DNA of 64,000 nucleotides from positions 11,664,501 to 11,728,500 of the forward strand of contig JAWQUS010000010.1 of assembly GCA_036365455.1 (NCBI GenBank), written 5' to 3'. Made by a program: the position numbers and the translations under genes. Every line of letters begins with the position of its first letter. The first letter of the stretch is position 1. The notes beneath the pieces are model-generated. The model had not been told where the DNA came from. It searched no databases and saw only the letters and a list, made by a program, of their open reading frames with translations. The stretch is from Macrosoma leucophasiata (taxonomy: Eukaryota; Arthropoda; Insecta; Lepidoptera; Hedylidae). Below are positions 19,765 to 30,160 of the stretch, piece by piece.

Positions 19765-21044
19765 AGGTTGGGGAAAAAGTCTTTTCGCATTATAGTATGT
19801 ATGAACTTGTAATAAAATCTCTTTGGCTGTAGTATTTGTATCTGGCTGGTTTTGGTATCATTGAAAGTTAAAATTTTAAAGAACATAATTCCAAATTCAA
19901 ATTAGGCAAATGTGTGATTTTCATTTGTTTTTCGTACTGTCAAGATGAGTGAATCTAATGAAGAAATTCGATACATTTTAATATTTTACTACAAAAAAGG
20001 TAAAAATGCAACGCAAGCAGCGAAAAAAGTTTGCGATGCTTATGGACCTAGTGCAGTATCTGTGAGAGTAGCACAAATTTGGTATAAGCGTTTTCAATCC
20101 GGAAATTTTGATGTCAAAGATGCACCTCGCTCTGGTCGCCCTATTACGGATAAAATGGATGCCATTTTTGAAAAAATGGAGCAAGATCGACATATCAGTA
20201 GTTACGACGTAGCTGAAGAACTGAGAATTGATCACAAAACAGTTTTGCCGCATTTGAAAAAAGTTGGGTACAAAAAAAAGCTCGATATTTGGGTACCTCA
20301 CGAGCTCACTGAAAGACACCTAATGAACCGTGTACTCATTTGTGATTCTTTATTACGACGTAATGAAACCGAATCGTTTTTGAAGAAGCTGATAACTGGT
20401 GATGAAAAGTGGATCACGTACGACAAGAACGTGCGAAAAAGGTCGTGGTCAAAGGCCGGTCAGACTTCACAGACTGTGGCGAAACCCGGGTTAACTCGCA
20501 ATAAGGTGATGTTGTGTGTGTGGTGGGATTGGAAGGGCATTATTCATTATGAGCTATTACCACCAGGCAGGACTATCGATTCTGAACTCTACTGCGAACA
20601 ACTGATGAGATTAAAACAAGAAGTTGAGAGAAAGCGGCCGGAATTGATCAACAGAAGGGGTGTGGTGTTTCATCATGATAACGCTAGACCTCACACATCT
20701 ATAGCCACTCAGCAAAAATTAAGAGAGTTTGGCTGGGAGGTGTTAATGCATCCGCCGTATAGTCCTGACCTTGCACCTTCAGATTTCCACCTGTTTCGGT
20801 CTCTTCAGAATTCTTTACGCAATGTTAGGTTAACATCACGAGAGGACTGCCAAATCCACTTGTCGCGGTATTTTGATGAGAAGTCCCAAAATTTTTATAG
20901 CAACGGGATCATGTCCCTACCTACAAGATGGCAAAAGGTTATCGAACAAAATGGTACATACATACTTTAGTTAAATTTAAATAAACTATATTAAAAAATG
21001 TTTTGATTTATCTTAAAAAAATCGAAGAAACTTTTTTCCCAACC
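19765..21044 (+). mobile_element. Mariner transposon with uninterrupted transposase
   Basis: 1.28-kb Tc1/mariner element. The left end AGGTTGGGGAAAAAGTCTTT and the right end (complement of GGTTGGGAAAAAAGTTTCTT) form terminal inverted repeats of about 25 bp with a few mismatches. TA lies at 19763-19764 and at 21045-21046, as expected for TA target duplication. Size, ends and coding content are those of a complete element. A second, deleted copy lies 2.8 kb upstream in the same orientation. Confidence 0.92.
19945..20970 (+). CDS. Mariner transposase, D,D34D, 341 aa
   Basis: Cut-and-paste transposase acting in the nucleus on its own terminal repeats. Full family length (~345 aa). Residues ~5-110 hold two helix-turn-helix DNA-binding regions; the second includes VAEELRIDHKTVLPHLKK. 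The linker WVPHELTE is typical of Hsmar1/cecropia-type mariners. The catalytic triad is D153 (ITGDEKWI), D245 (HHDNARPHT) and D280 (YSPDLAPSD), spaced 34 residues between the second and third Asp. No stop or frameshift. The ATG at 19945 is preceded by about 180 bp of 5' UTR inside the element. Activity is plausible but cannot be inferred from sequence alone. Confidence 0.93.
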   Translation: MSESNEEIRYILIFYYKKGKNATQAAKKVCDAYGPSAVSVRVAQIWYKRFQSGNFDVKDAPRSGRPITDKMDAIFEKMEQDRHISSYDVAEELRIDHKTVLPHLKKVGYKKKLDIWVPHELTERHLMNRVLICDSLLRRNETESFLKKLITGDEKWITYDKNVRKRSWSKAGQTSQTVAKPGLTRNKVMLCVWWDWKGIIHYELLPPGRTIDSELYCEQLMRLKQEVERKRPELINRRGVVFHHDNARPHTSIATQQKLREFGWEVLMHPPYSPDLAPSDFHLFRSLQNSLRNVRLTSREDCQIHLSRYFDEKSQNFYSNGIMSLPTRWQKVIEQNGTYIL

Positions 21045-21049
21045 TAATA

Positions 21050-22545
21050 ATCTGTGCGATAAACATAAGTACAAGTACAATGAAACGTGTTTGATTGAAA
21101 GCTCGAGAGACCGAGGATTTTTTATCACTTGGATAAAAAAGTTTTCCTTTACCTAGTATCTCAAATTGGCGGGTTTTGAAAAATAACTGTCCCATTTACA
21201 AACAAAGTAATTCCAATAATAAATAAAAATATTTAAGTCATGAAATGTTTTGTTAAAAATATTTTATACTTGTTTTATACGTTCTTTTATATACTATGGA
21301 GCTACAAATTTCAGTACCAGTATAGAAAGAAACAACGATTAAAAATTAATTTTAAAAGTACCAGTCACAGAAATATTTTTTGAAACGAAACAATCCTGGG
21401 ACCGCACGGATAAAATTATAAGTAGATAATAATAGAGGTCTTTCTAATTTCTAAATCACGCTTACTGTATTGATACAAAGTAAATACACGTTCAATAAAA
21501 GCATCAAGAGAATGAAACCCATCTTTATTTAAAAAATATAAAATGTAGATACTTACCTAATAATACAGTGGAAGATATTGAGTGGATATTGTGGGCAATA
21601 CAGTCATAAGTATTATACTGTTACGTTCGTTTTCAATAAAAATCACATCAATTTCTATCAAAAACATTTATCAAACAGACAGAAATACGTCAAGGGGAGA
21701 GATATTAATAAATATAATTCATGCTATCATCCAGATCTAATATCGTTATACTGGGAGACGTCAGTAACGAATGAAAAGGATGAAAAGGCAAAATATATTC
21801 ATTTTTAGAGAACCTTATTCCATCACAAACGTTGGAACTAAAAATCTTACCAAGACTCGATATTAAATAATATGAAAGACATACTACAAAAATATTTGTA
21901 GGGAAATAATAAATAGCCATACCTAATAATATTAATTGTGGTCCTACACTACAACTGACAGTAAAACTGCAGTGACGGATGGACAGTAATCTAGATTAGA
22001 TTAGTAAGTATTAGATTACCTAGGTATAAGCATATTTATCTGGTGTATCATCTAGGTATCCTCAAACTTCACTAGTCAACATGATCAAAGCTTCAACCAC
22101 CTAACGTATTTTGGCTCTTCAATCTTTTTTTGTTATCTAAATTTTTAGGGACTTTTGGTTATAAGGGGGCAGCCTCGTGGCTCTTCTTTCTTAAAATTTA
22201 TAGCGATTGGTTTCGTAGGGTGTATGAAATGTATGTATATATGAAAAGCATAAAATCAAAAAATAGGAAATCCCAAAGCAATCAGATGTTTCGGCCGCGG
22301 ATCAAGTATTGAAAAAAATCACAGACAAAAACTTTAGAAGGATTGTGTGTTCCGTCTATCCTAGTTCCACTAACTGGGACAAACGCAATTCATAAGTTTA
22401 AGATAGCAAAAAGATATTATAGGTGTATAGATAGTTGAAATTAGTCTAAATAATTAAAAAAAACAATAACAGATTACACAAAATATAAAGATATGAGAAC
22501 AATCGCATGATTCCTGAGATGTTTCTTATTAGAATATTGTAATCC
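21050..22545. other. Spacer, no feature recognised
   Basis: AT-rich sequence without coding-like frames or shared repeats. Small frames at 21578-21808 (+), 21705-21920 (-) and 22130-22312 (+) have no domain signature. Confidence 0.45.
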
Positions 22546-22549
22546 GCCT

Positions 22550-22836
22550 TTGTTTTTTTTATGTTACGGAAGTGGCAAACAAGCATGTTGTTCACATTGA
22601 TGTTAAATAATGACTGCAGCCTATAGACACCCACACAAAGACAAGGTCAAAATGCAGATGCGTTACCACTCCTGAGGCCTAAGGTGTTAAGCCTCTGTGC
22701 CGGAAATTACAGGGCCGTACATTACCACCTGACCGCAACACGATAGTGCTGAACACTACCATTTAGCGGCAAGTATATTAGGTAATGCGGTGGTGCCTAC
22801 GCCCGCGAGCTCCGTCAATGGAGCTCTACCACCAGT
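22550..22836 (-). repeat. Repeat family A, copy 4 (near full length)
   Basis: T-run then GGAAGTGGCAAACAAGCATG at the left, ACCACCAGT at the right. It contains the self-complementary GAGCTCCGTCAATGGAGCTC near the family start. Confidence 0.85.
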
Positions 22837-25250
22837 AAAAAATGTTTGTTCAATAAGTTTGGTATCCTAATAATATTTTGAGAATTATAACGCTTTGCGT
22901 AAAAAATCTACAGAAAACTGATCTTGGTTTATCTTGGCGGGGTCACTTCTTAGCCGCCAAATATTCCAGAGGGCTTAAATGTCATCTATTCGGATAATTG
23001 AATTTAGGTTGTATGATAAGATCGCTTATACGCAAGACGCAAACATATTTCTTATTCCACTTTTATACACAATGATATATTATATAGGATAACAGCTGCG
23101 ATTATATAAGCGCAGCTGTTATCCTCAATAAAGTGCCGGATTTATAGGAACAATCAAAAGTAATTTAATCCAGCTGACTAAGGAAACCTTTTTTAGAATC
23201 TGAGATTATTCACAGAATCAGTGTATATATCGTGATCAAAGCGTAAAATTGCTATCATGATAAATTATATAACGATATATTCGATTAGTTCATGAAATGC
23301 GATTATTTCAAATCAAAAACGACTACCAGTATAGTTTTTCTCTTGAATATTAAATATTCCTCACGCGCAGTTTCCATAACGTCATTGTAGCCACTAATAG
23401 TCCATATTTTTTTGCGTGGTGGCGGTCTTGGATTGGATTTTGACTCTTGAATAAAGCGCTTACAGCGCCTCTGTCGGTTGTTAATGCAACCATTTTACGC
23501 TATGTTCAAAGGAGATGTTGCGAGCTCGGCTCTGGTACGTACAGTACCTGAAAAAATGGCTAAATTAAAGAAGAATCCGAAAAAAATACAATTAATTTAT
23601 TCAAGAATATATTTTAGAGTTGCAACCACATTTAATTCAAACGATTTTATCATTTTCAATATGGCATTTGTCAAAATGACATCGCCCGCCCTATTCGCCA
23701 TATTGGTTTTGAGTTGCAATTCTAACTGCAAATAATGTTTTGTAACTGCAAACAAAGCTAAACAAGTGAATATATGCAGTAAAAAACGTTTTTATATTGA
23801 TTTTGCCTGTTAATGATATTGTGTACAATACATGGCCGGAGGTCCATACATTTTTGCAACATCTCCTTTAGTCTGAACTTTTCGTGAAGGGGACGCGCAT
23901 TTAACTGATCATATCGACGAACGATTTCTTATAATTGATCTGGCCAAGGCACATCATGTTAATATACCTTTTATTTATTTAATGGCTAATATTATATGTA
24001 TTATATTTTTATCAAGCGCAACCATTTCATAAAATACTCAACCATATCATAATATGGGTAAATTTTATGATAATACTATTTATAAAACGATTAAAACATT
24101 AAAACCGGTTAATAGAAAAAAAATCTTACTCGTTATCAGTAAGTATGACAAGACTCCACTCGATAAAATTGACTTGCCATTCGAAATCACCGACAATTTA
24201 ATCTTGTTTAAAATGCATTCGATAAGTGGTGCTCTAACCTCACCTGTGAGTCAAGACGCCTGTCTAAGTTATAAGATTTTGAAGAGTTTACTCCTCGATA
24301 TTCTATTACGACGCGTAAATATTTTGTTACAATAAGTACCTAACTATTTACAATAACGATTCATTAGTTTTGGGTATTTACCTAAGTTTTTATTGACTTT
24401 TTCATTATTGAAGCAAGTAGACGAATGGATAAATATATAAATTTTACCTAAACGTTGGATGTCTTAACTTTAGCTAATGTATTTATTTTCAGGCTCTGTT
24501 TGCATTTTTATCATTACGATAGAAAATGAAGAACTTATTGAACTCAGGGCGCCATCCAAACCATTTTGTAAGGGATATAGACGAAATATTAATAATAATA
24601 AGGCCTTGTCCTCGAAGAAATTCGGTTAGGATAACGCTGTAGGTGCTTAGTGCCAACGAAGGACGCAATTTGGATCTCTGTTATTACAACTTGAAAAAAT
24701 CCATCAATTCTGAACAACCACATCCGAATCACTCCTTGATGAAATATAAATACAAAAAGCTAATGTCCGACCTTGAGAGAGCTGGCTCGCCTGAACATTA
24801 TTTTATTTTATGTTCGTAATATTGTTCGCGGTTCTTGTAATAACAAGTCTTCACAACGAAAACATATATAACAGAAATTATATTTGTTGTTGTAGGCACT
24901 TACTCTTATTCCATTTTGGAACTTGCTCTTGACAGTGAAACGCTTTTCATATCTTGAGTTTAAACCTATAACATACAAAAGAAGTTATAACAATTGATTT
25001 CTTTTCAGATTTGCAATCAGTTACTATTTGACTTCATGCAGATAGATGCGGTGATAGTGAGTTTTGGCGAGATAGGAATTATATTACGCTAGCATGTTTC
25101 AATTTAGTCATGTTTAGCTGGACAAGTGTCTCAGATAACGGTTTTGTAAGACGATACATTCACTTTTAGCTCTTTCTCAGATGGTTGACATTTCCCAAGT
25201 ACCTATTTGTGGATTTCAAAGTTTCGACTAAAGCAGGGTGCTGATGATGC
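22837..25250. other. Spacer with small hairpins; no gene supported
   Basis: Includes a perfect hairpin at 23087-23124. A 14-bp inverted pair AAAGGAGATGTTGC (~23508) / GCAACATCTCCTTT (~23860) may be ends of a 360-bp element. Frames at 23478-23735 and 24054-24335 (93 aa, Lys/Leu-rich) match nothing I know and have no domain I can name. Confidence 0.4.
23087..23124. repeat. Perfect 14-bp hairpin, 10-nt loop
   Basis: GGATAACAGCTGCG at 23087-23100 pairs exactly with CGCAGCTGTTATCC at 23111-23124. Confidence 0.9.
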
Positions 25251-25251
25251 A

Positions 25252-25401
25252 ACCCAAAGAATACTGTTTGGAGCTCTATGAACACACATAATGTTCGACT
25301 TGCTGTTACCCACAGCTGAATTCCACGTTGGACGCGTGGACAACAGCCAGCAAGTCGAACATTATGTGTTTTCATTGAGCTCTAAACAGTATTCTTTGGG
25401 T
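25252..25401. repeat. Inverted repeat, 54-bp arms
   Basis: Arm 25252-25305 (ACCCAAAGAATACTGTTTGG onward) is complementary to 25348-25401 with about three mismatches. The inner loop of ~42 bp continues partial pairing (GCTGTT / AACAGC, CCAC / GTGG). Open frames on either strand here are by-products. Confidence 0.85.
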
Positions 25402-25587
25402 CGTATACAGGGAATATTAGTTAAATTATTTAGCAGTACACTCTGGGCTTCAGTTCTGAACTTGTTAGTTAAAGGTTAATAGAGTTTCATTATCCAGGAC
25501 AGGTTTTAAAATGCAACTACCTCTATGTCATCTTACGGCCTAGGAGAAAACTAAGGCATTTGCCGCGGGTGCCTACATTATGGGAGA

Positions 25588-25778
25588 CTAGCTGTTGACC
25601 GCGGTTTCGCCCGCGTTTATGTCGTTTTATAAATAACTATGTAGCCTATGTTCTTTCTCATAGTCAGCTCCATCTCTGTACCAAATTTCATTAAAATTGC
25701 TTCAGTCCTTTCGACGTGAAAAGGTAACAGACAGACAGACAGACAACGTACTTTCGCATTTATAATATTAAGTAGGGA
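25588..25778 (+). repeat. Dispersed repeat family D, copy 1
   Basis: Starts CTAGCTGTTGACCGCGG and runs through TACCAAATTTCATTAAAATTG, GACGTGAAAAGGTAACAGAC and a CAGA run to CTTTCGCATTTATAATATTA. The second copy lies at 60401-60545. A common lepidopteran LINE/SINE-type 3' segment, clade not determined. Confidence 0.7.
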
Positions 25779-26375
25779 TTAATCCCACGGTAGATTTACC
25801 GGTGGACAGATTTCAAGCCTGAGAGTAAAAGTCGTACAGTGAGACAGGGGCACCAACTAATCGCCATTAATGCCGCCAAATGTTGGTGTCGTTAAGTTGG
25901 ACCCGTAGCAATCTACTTGCCTTGACTTCACGGTTGGAGGTTAATAAATATGCTGCAGAATCTACCACGAATGTCAAGTCTATAGAGTACTAGTCAAAGG
26001 AGACTGAGATAGATCACAACTAAAAATATTTTAAGGGTTAAGACCAAGCATAATTTAAGATCTCTGAAGAAGACTCAGAAACCCTGCTGTACAATTATCG
26101 AGAGAAGATCCCTCGTCCCGAAGTTTCATTTAGAATGTTCTGCCGCTGAGATTAGAAGCAATGGTCAAGTAGTAGCTGGAAAGTGAGTAGGAATGAGGCA
26201 AATATTTTAAAATTAAATGTTTGTTGGACATCCCAGAACACAGCAGAGCAGTAGGTACTTGTTTTCTCCAGGCATTGTATTATTCTGTTATACACTCTGT
26301 GTACCTGTTCTATAGTGGAGTGTAGTTACTTAGTAGTAGTAGAAATGTTACTTATGAAAGTACTGTTGTGTACAA
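25779..26375. other. Spacer, nothing supported
   Basis: No frame, repeat or RNA feature recognised. Confidence 0.4.
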
Positions 26376-26379
26376 ACAA

Positions 26380-26510
26380 CATATACCTACAAACACACAG
26401 AACAAATATCTGAGGGCTATGTAATTATTTGTTCCGGTGCGGGGATTGAGCCTGCGACCCTTCGAATCAAACGGTCATCTTACACTGCTGGACCAACCGG
26501 GTCGTCCAAT
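26380..26510 (-). repeat. tRNA-like SINE family H, copy 1
   Basis: The reverse complement begins GGACGACCCGGTTGGTCCAG (A-box-like TTGGTCCAGCAGTG) and has B box GCTCAATCCCCGCACCGG (diverged). It matches 36993-37215 over ~120 bp including the ACAAATATNTGTNGG-like body. Confidence 0.7.
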
Positions 26511-26553
26511 AGTCAAAGGTTACAATTACAAAATAAATAGAATACAATATACC

Positions 26554-26778
26554 TTATGGGTACTGGGCTACTGTTGGTTGTTGGCTGACTTTATCAGTCT
26601 GTCCTAACGAAACGGCAGATATCATTTCCTTCCGTGCCCATCTTTTGACTCTTCTGTTGCACTTAAACATGAAGGCGAGCAACGTTATTACTAATGATAT
26701 TGCTAGCAGAGTTGCAATCAATACACCATGTTTCAATTTTCTCTTCTGACGAGCTATTTTTAGCGTTATTCGCACCAT
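26554..26778 (-). CDS. Small open frame with one membrane segment (doubtful)
   Basis: 74-aa frame. A basic N-terminus precedes a hydrophobic stretch LIATLLAISLVITLLAFMF (~residues 20-38), followed by a basic segment NRRVKRWARK. It could be a single-pass membrane peptide or the tail of a retroelement envelope-like protein, since a Gypsy pol remnant lies 340 bp away on the same strand. That link is inference only. Not recognised. Confidence 0.2.
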   Translation of the reverse strand: MVRITLKIARQKRKLKHGVLIATLLAISLVITLLAFMFKCNRRVKRWARKEMISAVSLGQTDKVSQQPTVAQYP

Positions 26779-26977
26779 TTTGGGCGATTACAATTTCTTC
26801 TTGCTTACTGTATGACTTTCCCATTATATAAAATTATGTAAAACAAACTTGTAAAATAAAAAAAAATAAGTATATTGTATATTAGAAATTTTGTGAAGAA
26901 TAAAATTGATTTGTAAAAATACGTGTTTATATTGTTAAATTTTGCTTAAACGTAACCTACTTTGAATTAAACTTAAG

Positions 26978-27100
26978 GGTGAGCTAGTAGTGCTACGCGA
27001 TACGATATAGCGCTATGCTAAGAATTAATTTTATATGATTTGCAGAAAATGTTTTATCGTAGCGGTTCTCGATCGTATCGCTTAGCTTTAGCTCAGCTCA
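26978..27100. repeat. Imperfect foldback (~28-bp arms)
   Basis: TGAGCTAGTAGTGCTACGCG with the following ATACGAT at left faces ATCGTATCGCTTAGCTTTAG with the following CTC at right as imperfect complements. MITE-like. Confidence 0.45.
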
Positions 27101-27114
27101 TAGTATACAAAAAC

Positions 27115-28122
27115 TTATAGTAAAAATCGCACAGGCGTTTTTATTATGCGACCATAATGTGAAGTGCGTAAAATAGGTGCTTGCTTACGATTAGGTACGG
27201 GTTCGAATCCGACATGCTCTGGTTTTTTGGTGACTTGCGGTTCTACTACCACCAAACTATCTGTACTGACCTGCTCCTTGCGATCACTTAACAAATAAGC
27301 AGGTTTTAGCCTATCAATAGATATATGAGCTATTCGCCTGGGGAATTGAATTTTGTAGACCTTTGAACTCCTTTTTAAAACACGATAGGGACCATCGTAA
27401 GGAGGCTTCAAAGGCTTACGTACGGTGTCATCTCTAACAAAAACATACTCACTGTTATGAAGATCAGGGTGAATGAAACATGAGCGTGTGCTGCTATGCG
27501 GTTGCGGTACCGGTGTCAAAGCCTTAATACTTTTCTGAATCTGCTCTACTACGCTATGGGGGTCTGAAATACCTACCTGATTAGCGTTGAAGAAATCACC
27601 GGGGAGACGCAAAGTTCGACCAAAAGTTAATTCTGCTGCTGACACTCCACTGTCGCTGCGGCAAGCTGCTCGAAGACCTAAAAGTACAGTGGGTAGCTCA
27701 TCAATCCATGAGTTACCATCTAAGCGCGCCATTAGGGCGGCTTTTAGCGTCCTGTGCCAGCGCTCCACAGCACCATTAGCCTGTGGATGATACGACGTAG
27801 TGCGTATCCTATTAATACCTAGCAACTTCATCAGCTGTTCGAAGAGTACACTTTCAAATTGTCGTCCTTGGTCGCTCGTTAGTCGAACGGGGCACCCGTA
27901 TCGACAAATCCAGTTAGTATAAACTATCTTAGCAACTGTCTCAGCACATATGTCCTTTATTGGAAAGGCTTCAGGCCAGCGTGTACCACGATCAACAATG
28001 GTTAAGCAGTATCTATAACCTTCTTGTGAGATAGGCAGAGGGCCTATTATATCACCATGAAAATGTTCGAAACGATCGGCGTTAGGAAATGTACCTAAAT
28101 TACAAATAGTGTGGCGATCGAC
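27115..28122 (-). pseudogene. Gypsy integrase, C-terminal ~336 codons open
   Basis: Frame open from just after a TGA near 28125 to the stop at 27115. HFHGDIIGPLP holds the first Asp, TSDQGRQFES the second, and ANGAVERWHRTLK the Glu of the D,D,E core. The C-terminal part resembles the GPY/F-type DNA-binding region (PPYDGPYRVLKRSSK, IDRLKPAY). Just upstream, part of the zinc-binding region remains (CINCQK) before the in-frame stop. The enzyme would insert element cDNA into chromosomes; this copy lacks its N-terminal context. Confidence 0.85.
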
Positions 28123-28149
28123 TTTTCATTTTTGACAGTTAATACATGA

Positions 28150-28480
28150 CTTTGACCATTCATGTAAACTGTCTCTACGCGCGATAAACTATCTGCTACG
28201 ATGTTGTTATGTCCACTGATGTGTTGTATATCTCTAGTGAATTCACTTATGTATAACAAATGCCTGATTCTACGTGGGGTTTCGTTAGATTCTTTACCCA
28301 ATTTAGAGAAAGGTTTGTGATCGGTCTACACGATGATCTGACGTCCTTCAAAAAGTTTAACAATTGAAAAGGCAGGTGTTTTACTAGGTTCAAAGAAAAA
28401 AATAATGGTTTACCTGTTACGTTGCCTTGCGCGATGACACGTATTGCAATCATTTCTAAAACTTTACACAGAAAGCCCAC
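28150..28480 (-). pseudogene. Gypsy RNase H remnant
   Basis: Frame pieces contain KLFEGRQIIV, a TAG where a Tyr codon is expected, then TDHKPFSKLGKES and ISGHNNIVADSLSR, the usual C-terminal RNase H signature. A deletion then joins this to the integrase zinc region. The upstream RT is missing. Confidence 0.75.
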
Positions 28481-28484
28481 TTAA

Positions 28485-29975
28485 AAATTAAGTTACAACT
28501 CACATAATCTGCTCTAGGCAAGTTAATGGTGCGGCATTAGCCAGGCCGGTGGGGCTCGCTTGCAAACAAATAAAGCTGCTCGTTAAATAAATCGCCGGCA
28601 GTCAAGCATCGCTGGGACCTTACGCACTACGCACCTCCACTCCTGAATAAATAAACATAATAATGTGTTTACCGTAATGTAACGACATATTTTTCAATAC
28701 AATAGGAAATGTTAATATATTTTGTCACATACAAAAACCATAAATATAGATGTCAATCCACTGAGAATTTCACTCTGTATACTACGTACTTACTTCATTC
28801 AATCCATCACTTTTTTATAATGGTAGGCTTCAGGTGACAAAAATAATATCGAGTGAGTTAGATTATCAATAATAACACTATAAGAATATAATAAAAGCAT
28901 CATATTATATTCAAAACTGCAGCACTCATGATTTAGCGGAACCTTATTTGGTGCGACATCAATAACCTCATTGACATACCTACATTCATTGATTAACTGC
29001 AGAAAATGCTTTGTTACTAACCACAAACCCCGCTGTCTACACATATACACCTACATATGTTTCATATTCAAAATATACTATTCACAATTGTTTATTCATG
29101 TTTAAAATCATAAAATATGCAATCAATGTTTTGAACAAAAAGAGTTTTTTGTTTTCATAAATCATACGAGTAGTCCTCTGGGGTAAAACGAAACCAGAAA
29201 ACTCACGGACTATACAGATTGCGCGGGATTATACTGAAAATTTATTGGTTTGTTTGTTACTCAATCACCCTGAAAATGTTTGACAAATTTTGGAGTAATT
29301 TCGTTGGCGCAAGTTGCTGCATAAAATATATCTCCAGTTTATCGACCACTCGTCCACTCAATGGACAGATAACTACTTTTGAAACACAAAAGTTTCTCTT
29401 TTAAATAAAACATAGTTTTAATTAATATAAGTATATTTTAGTGAAGTGAATTATAAAAAGTTTTCAATATTGTCCACGATGGGTACTTATCTACTCAAGA
29501 TAAACAAATACAATGGAGATCAGCCAAAATGGTACATAGATTGTATATGAACAAATACTTTACATAAAATTTGTGCGCTTAGAGCTGTAAATTTTTCAGT
29601 ATAATATTATACTGAAAACCACCGGAAAAGTATTTAAAACAGTTTTTGAAAAAATCTGTACTTTTGATATTTATGATGGCGTAGAAAGGAACGTAACGAA
29701 ATGTAATGGCGTAGGATATAATTATTGTATCAGGAAGTATCGATTAATCATATTAAAAATTATTAAAATCGGTTACATAATAAATAGAAAAATAAGTGAA
29801 AGTACACGTTAGATTTCATTTTAATTTGCCAACAACCAGATGTGGATTTACTGAAATACATTCATTTAGGTTTTAAAATCAACAAAAGACTAAGTGACCC
29901 GGTCAATGGATCGATATTCTTAAACATCGATATTTTGTGACAGCCGCCTATGTTGACACATCTTTTTTTGACGCT
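28485..29975. other. Spacer, no gene supported
   Basis: A GC-richer patch at 28500-28640 may be leader or LTR sequence of the Gypsy relic. The rest is AT-rich, with short frames that carry no domain. Confidence 0.4.
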
Positions 29976-29979
29976 TTGA

Positions 29980-30160
29980 TATATCACCTCATGTCTGTCA
30001 CGTCATTGATGATTGACGTCACGTCATTCACTTGGCGTTCTGTGACTTCGTAGACTAGTATAGTGATCTGTGGTGACTTCTCTGTGTTTTGACTACTGGC
30101 TTGTTTATATGCTTGTTGAAACGAATTTCGAGTGCTTTTGCGATTTGGAATACGTAAGTA
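29980..30160 (+). promoter_or_regulatory. Candidate promoter/first exon (speculative)
   Basis: A moderately GC-richer stretch with two TGACGTCA/GACGTCAC-like sites (CRE-type) near 30015 is followed by exon-like sequence and a strong splice-donor match TAC|GTAAGTA at 30151-30160. A second donor-like ATAG|GTAGGT lies near 30294. No coding exon was found downstream within the window, so this rests on composition and consensus only. Confidence 0.15.

Larger units (their letters stand above)
27115..28480 (-). mobile_element. Ty3/Gypsy retrotransposon pol remnant
   Basis: Minus-strand relic keeping part of the RNase H and most of the integrase. LTRs, gag, protease and most of the RT are not visible. 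The interval between RNase H and integrase is deleted and stops are present, so it is a dead fragment. The 200 bp beyond 28480 is GC-richer but I could not recognise an LTR. Confidence 0.85.

Noticed and set aside
19978..20319. Minus-strand frame inside the mariner transposase
   Set aside because: Antisense shadow of an intact 341-aa transposase.
24054..24335. 93-aa Lys/Leu-rich frame as a host gene
   Set aside because: No domain, no start context and AT-driven codons; insufficient evidence.
27587..27790. Plus-strand 67-aa frame
   Set aside because: Antisense shadow of the Gypsy integrase.
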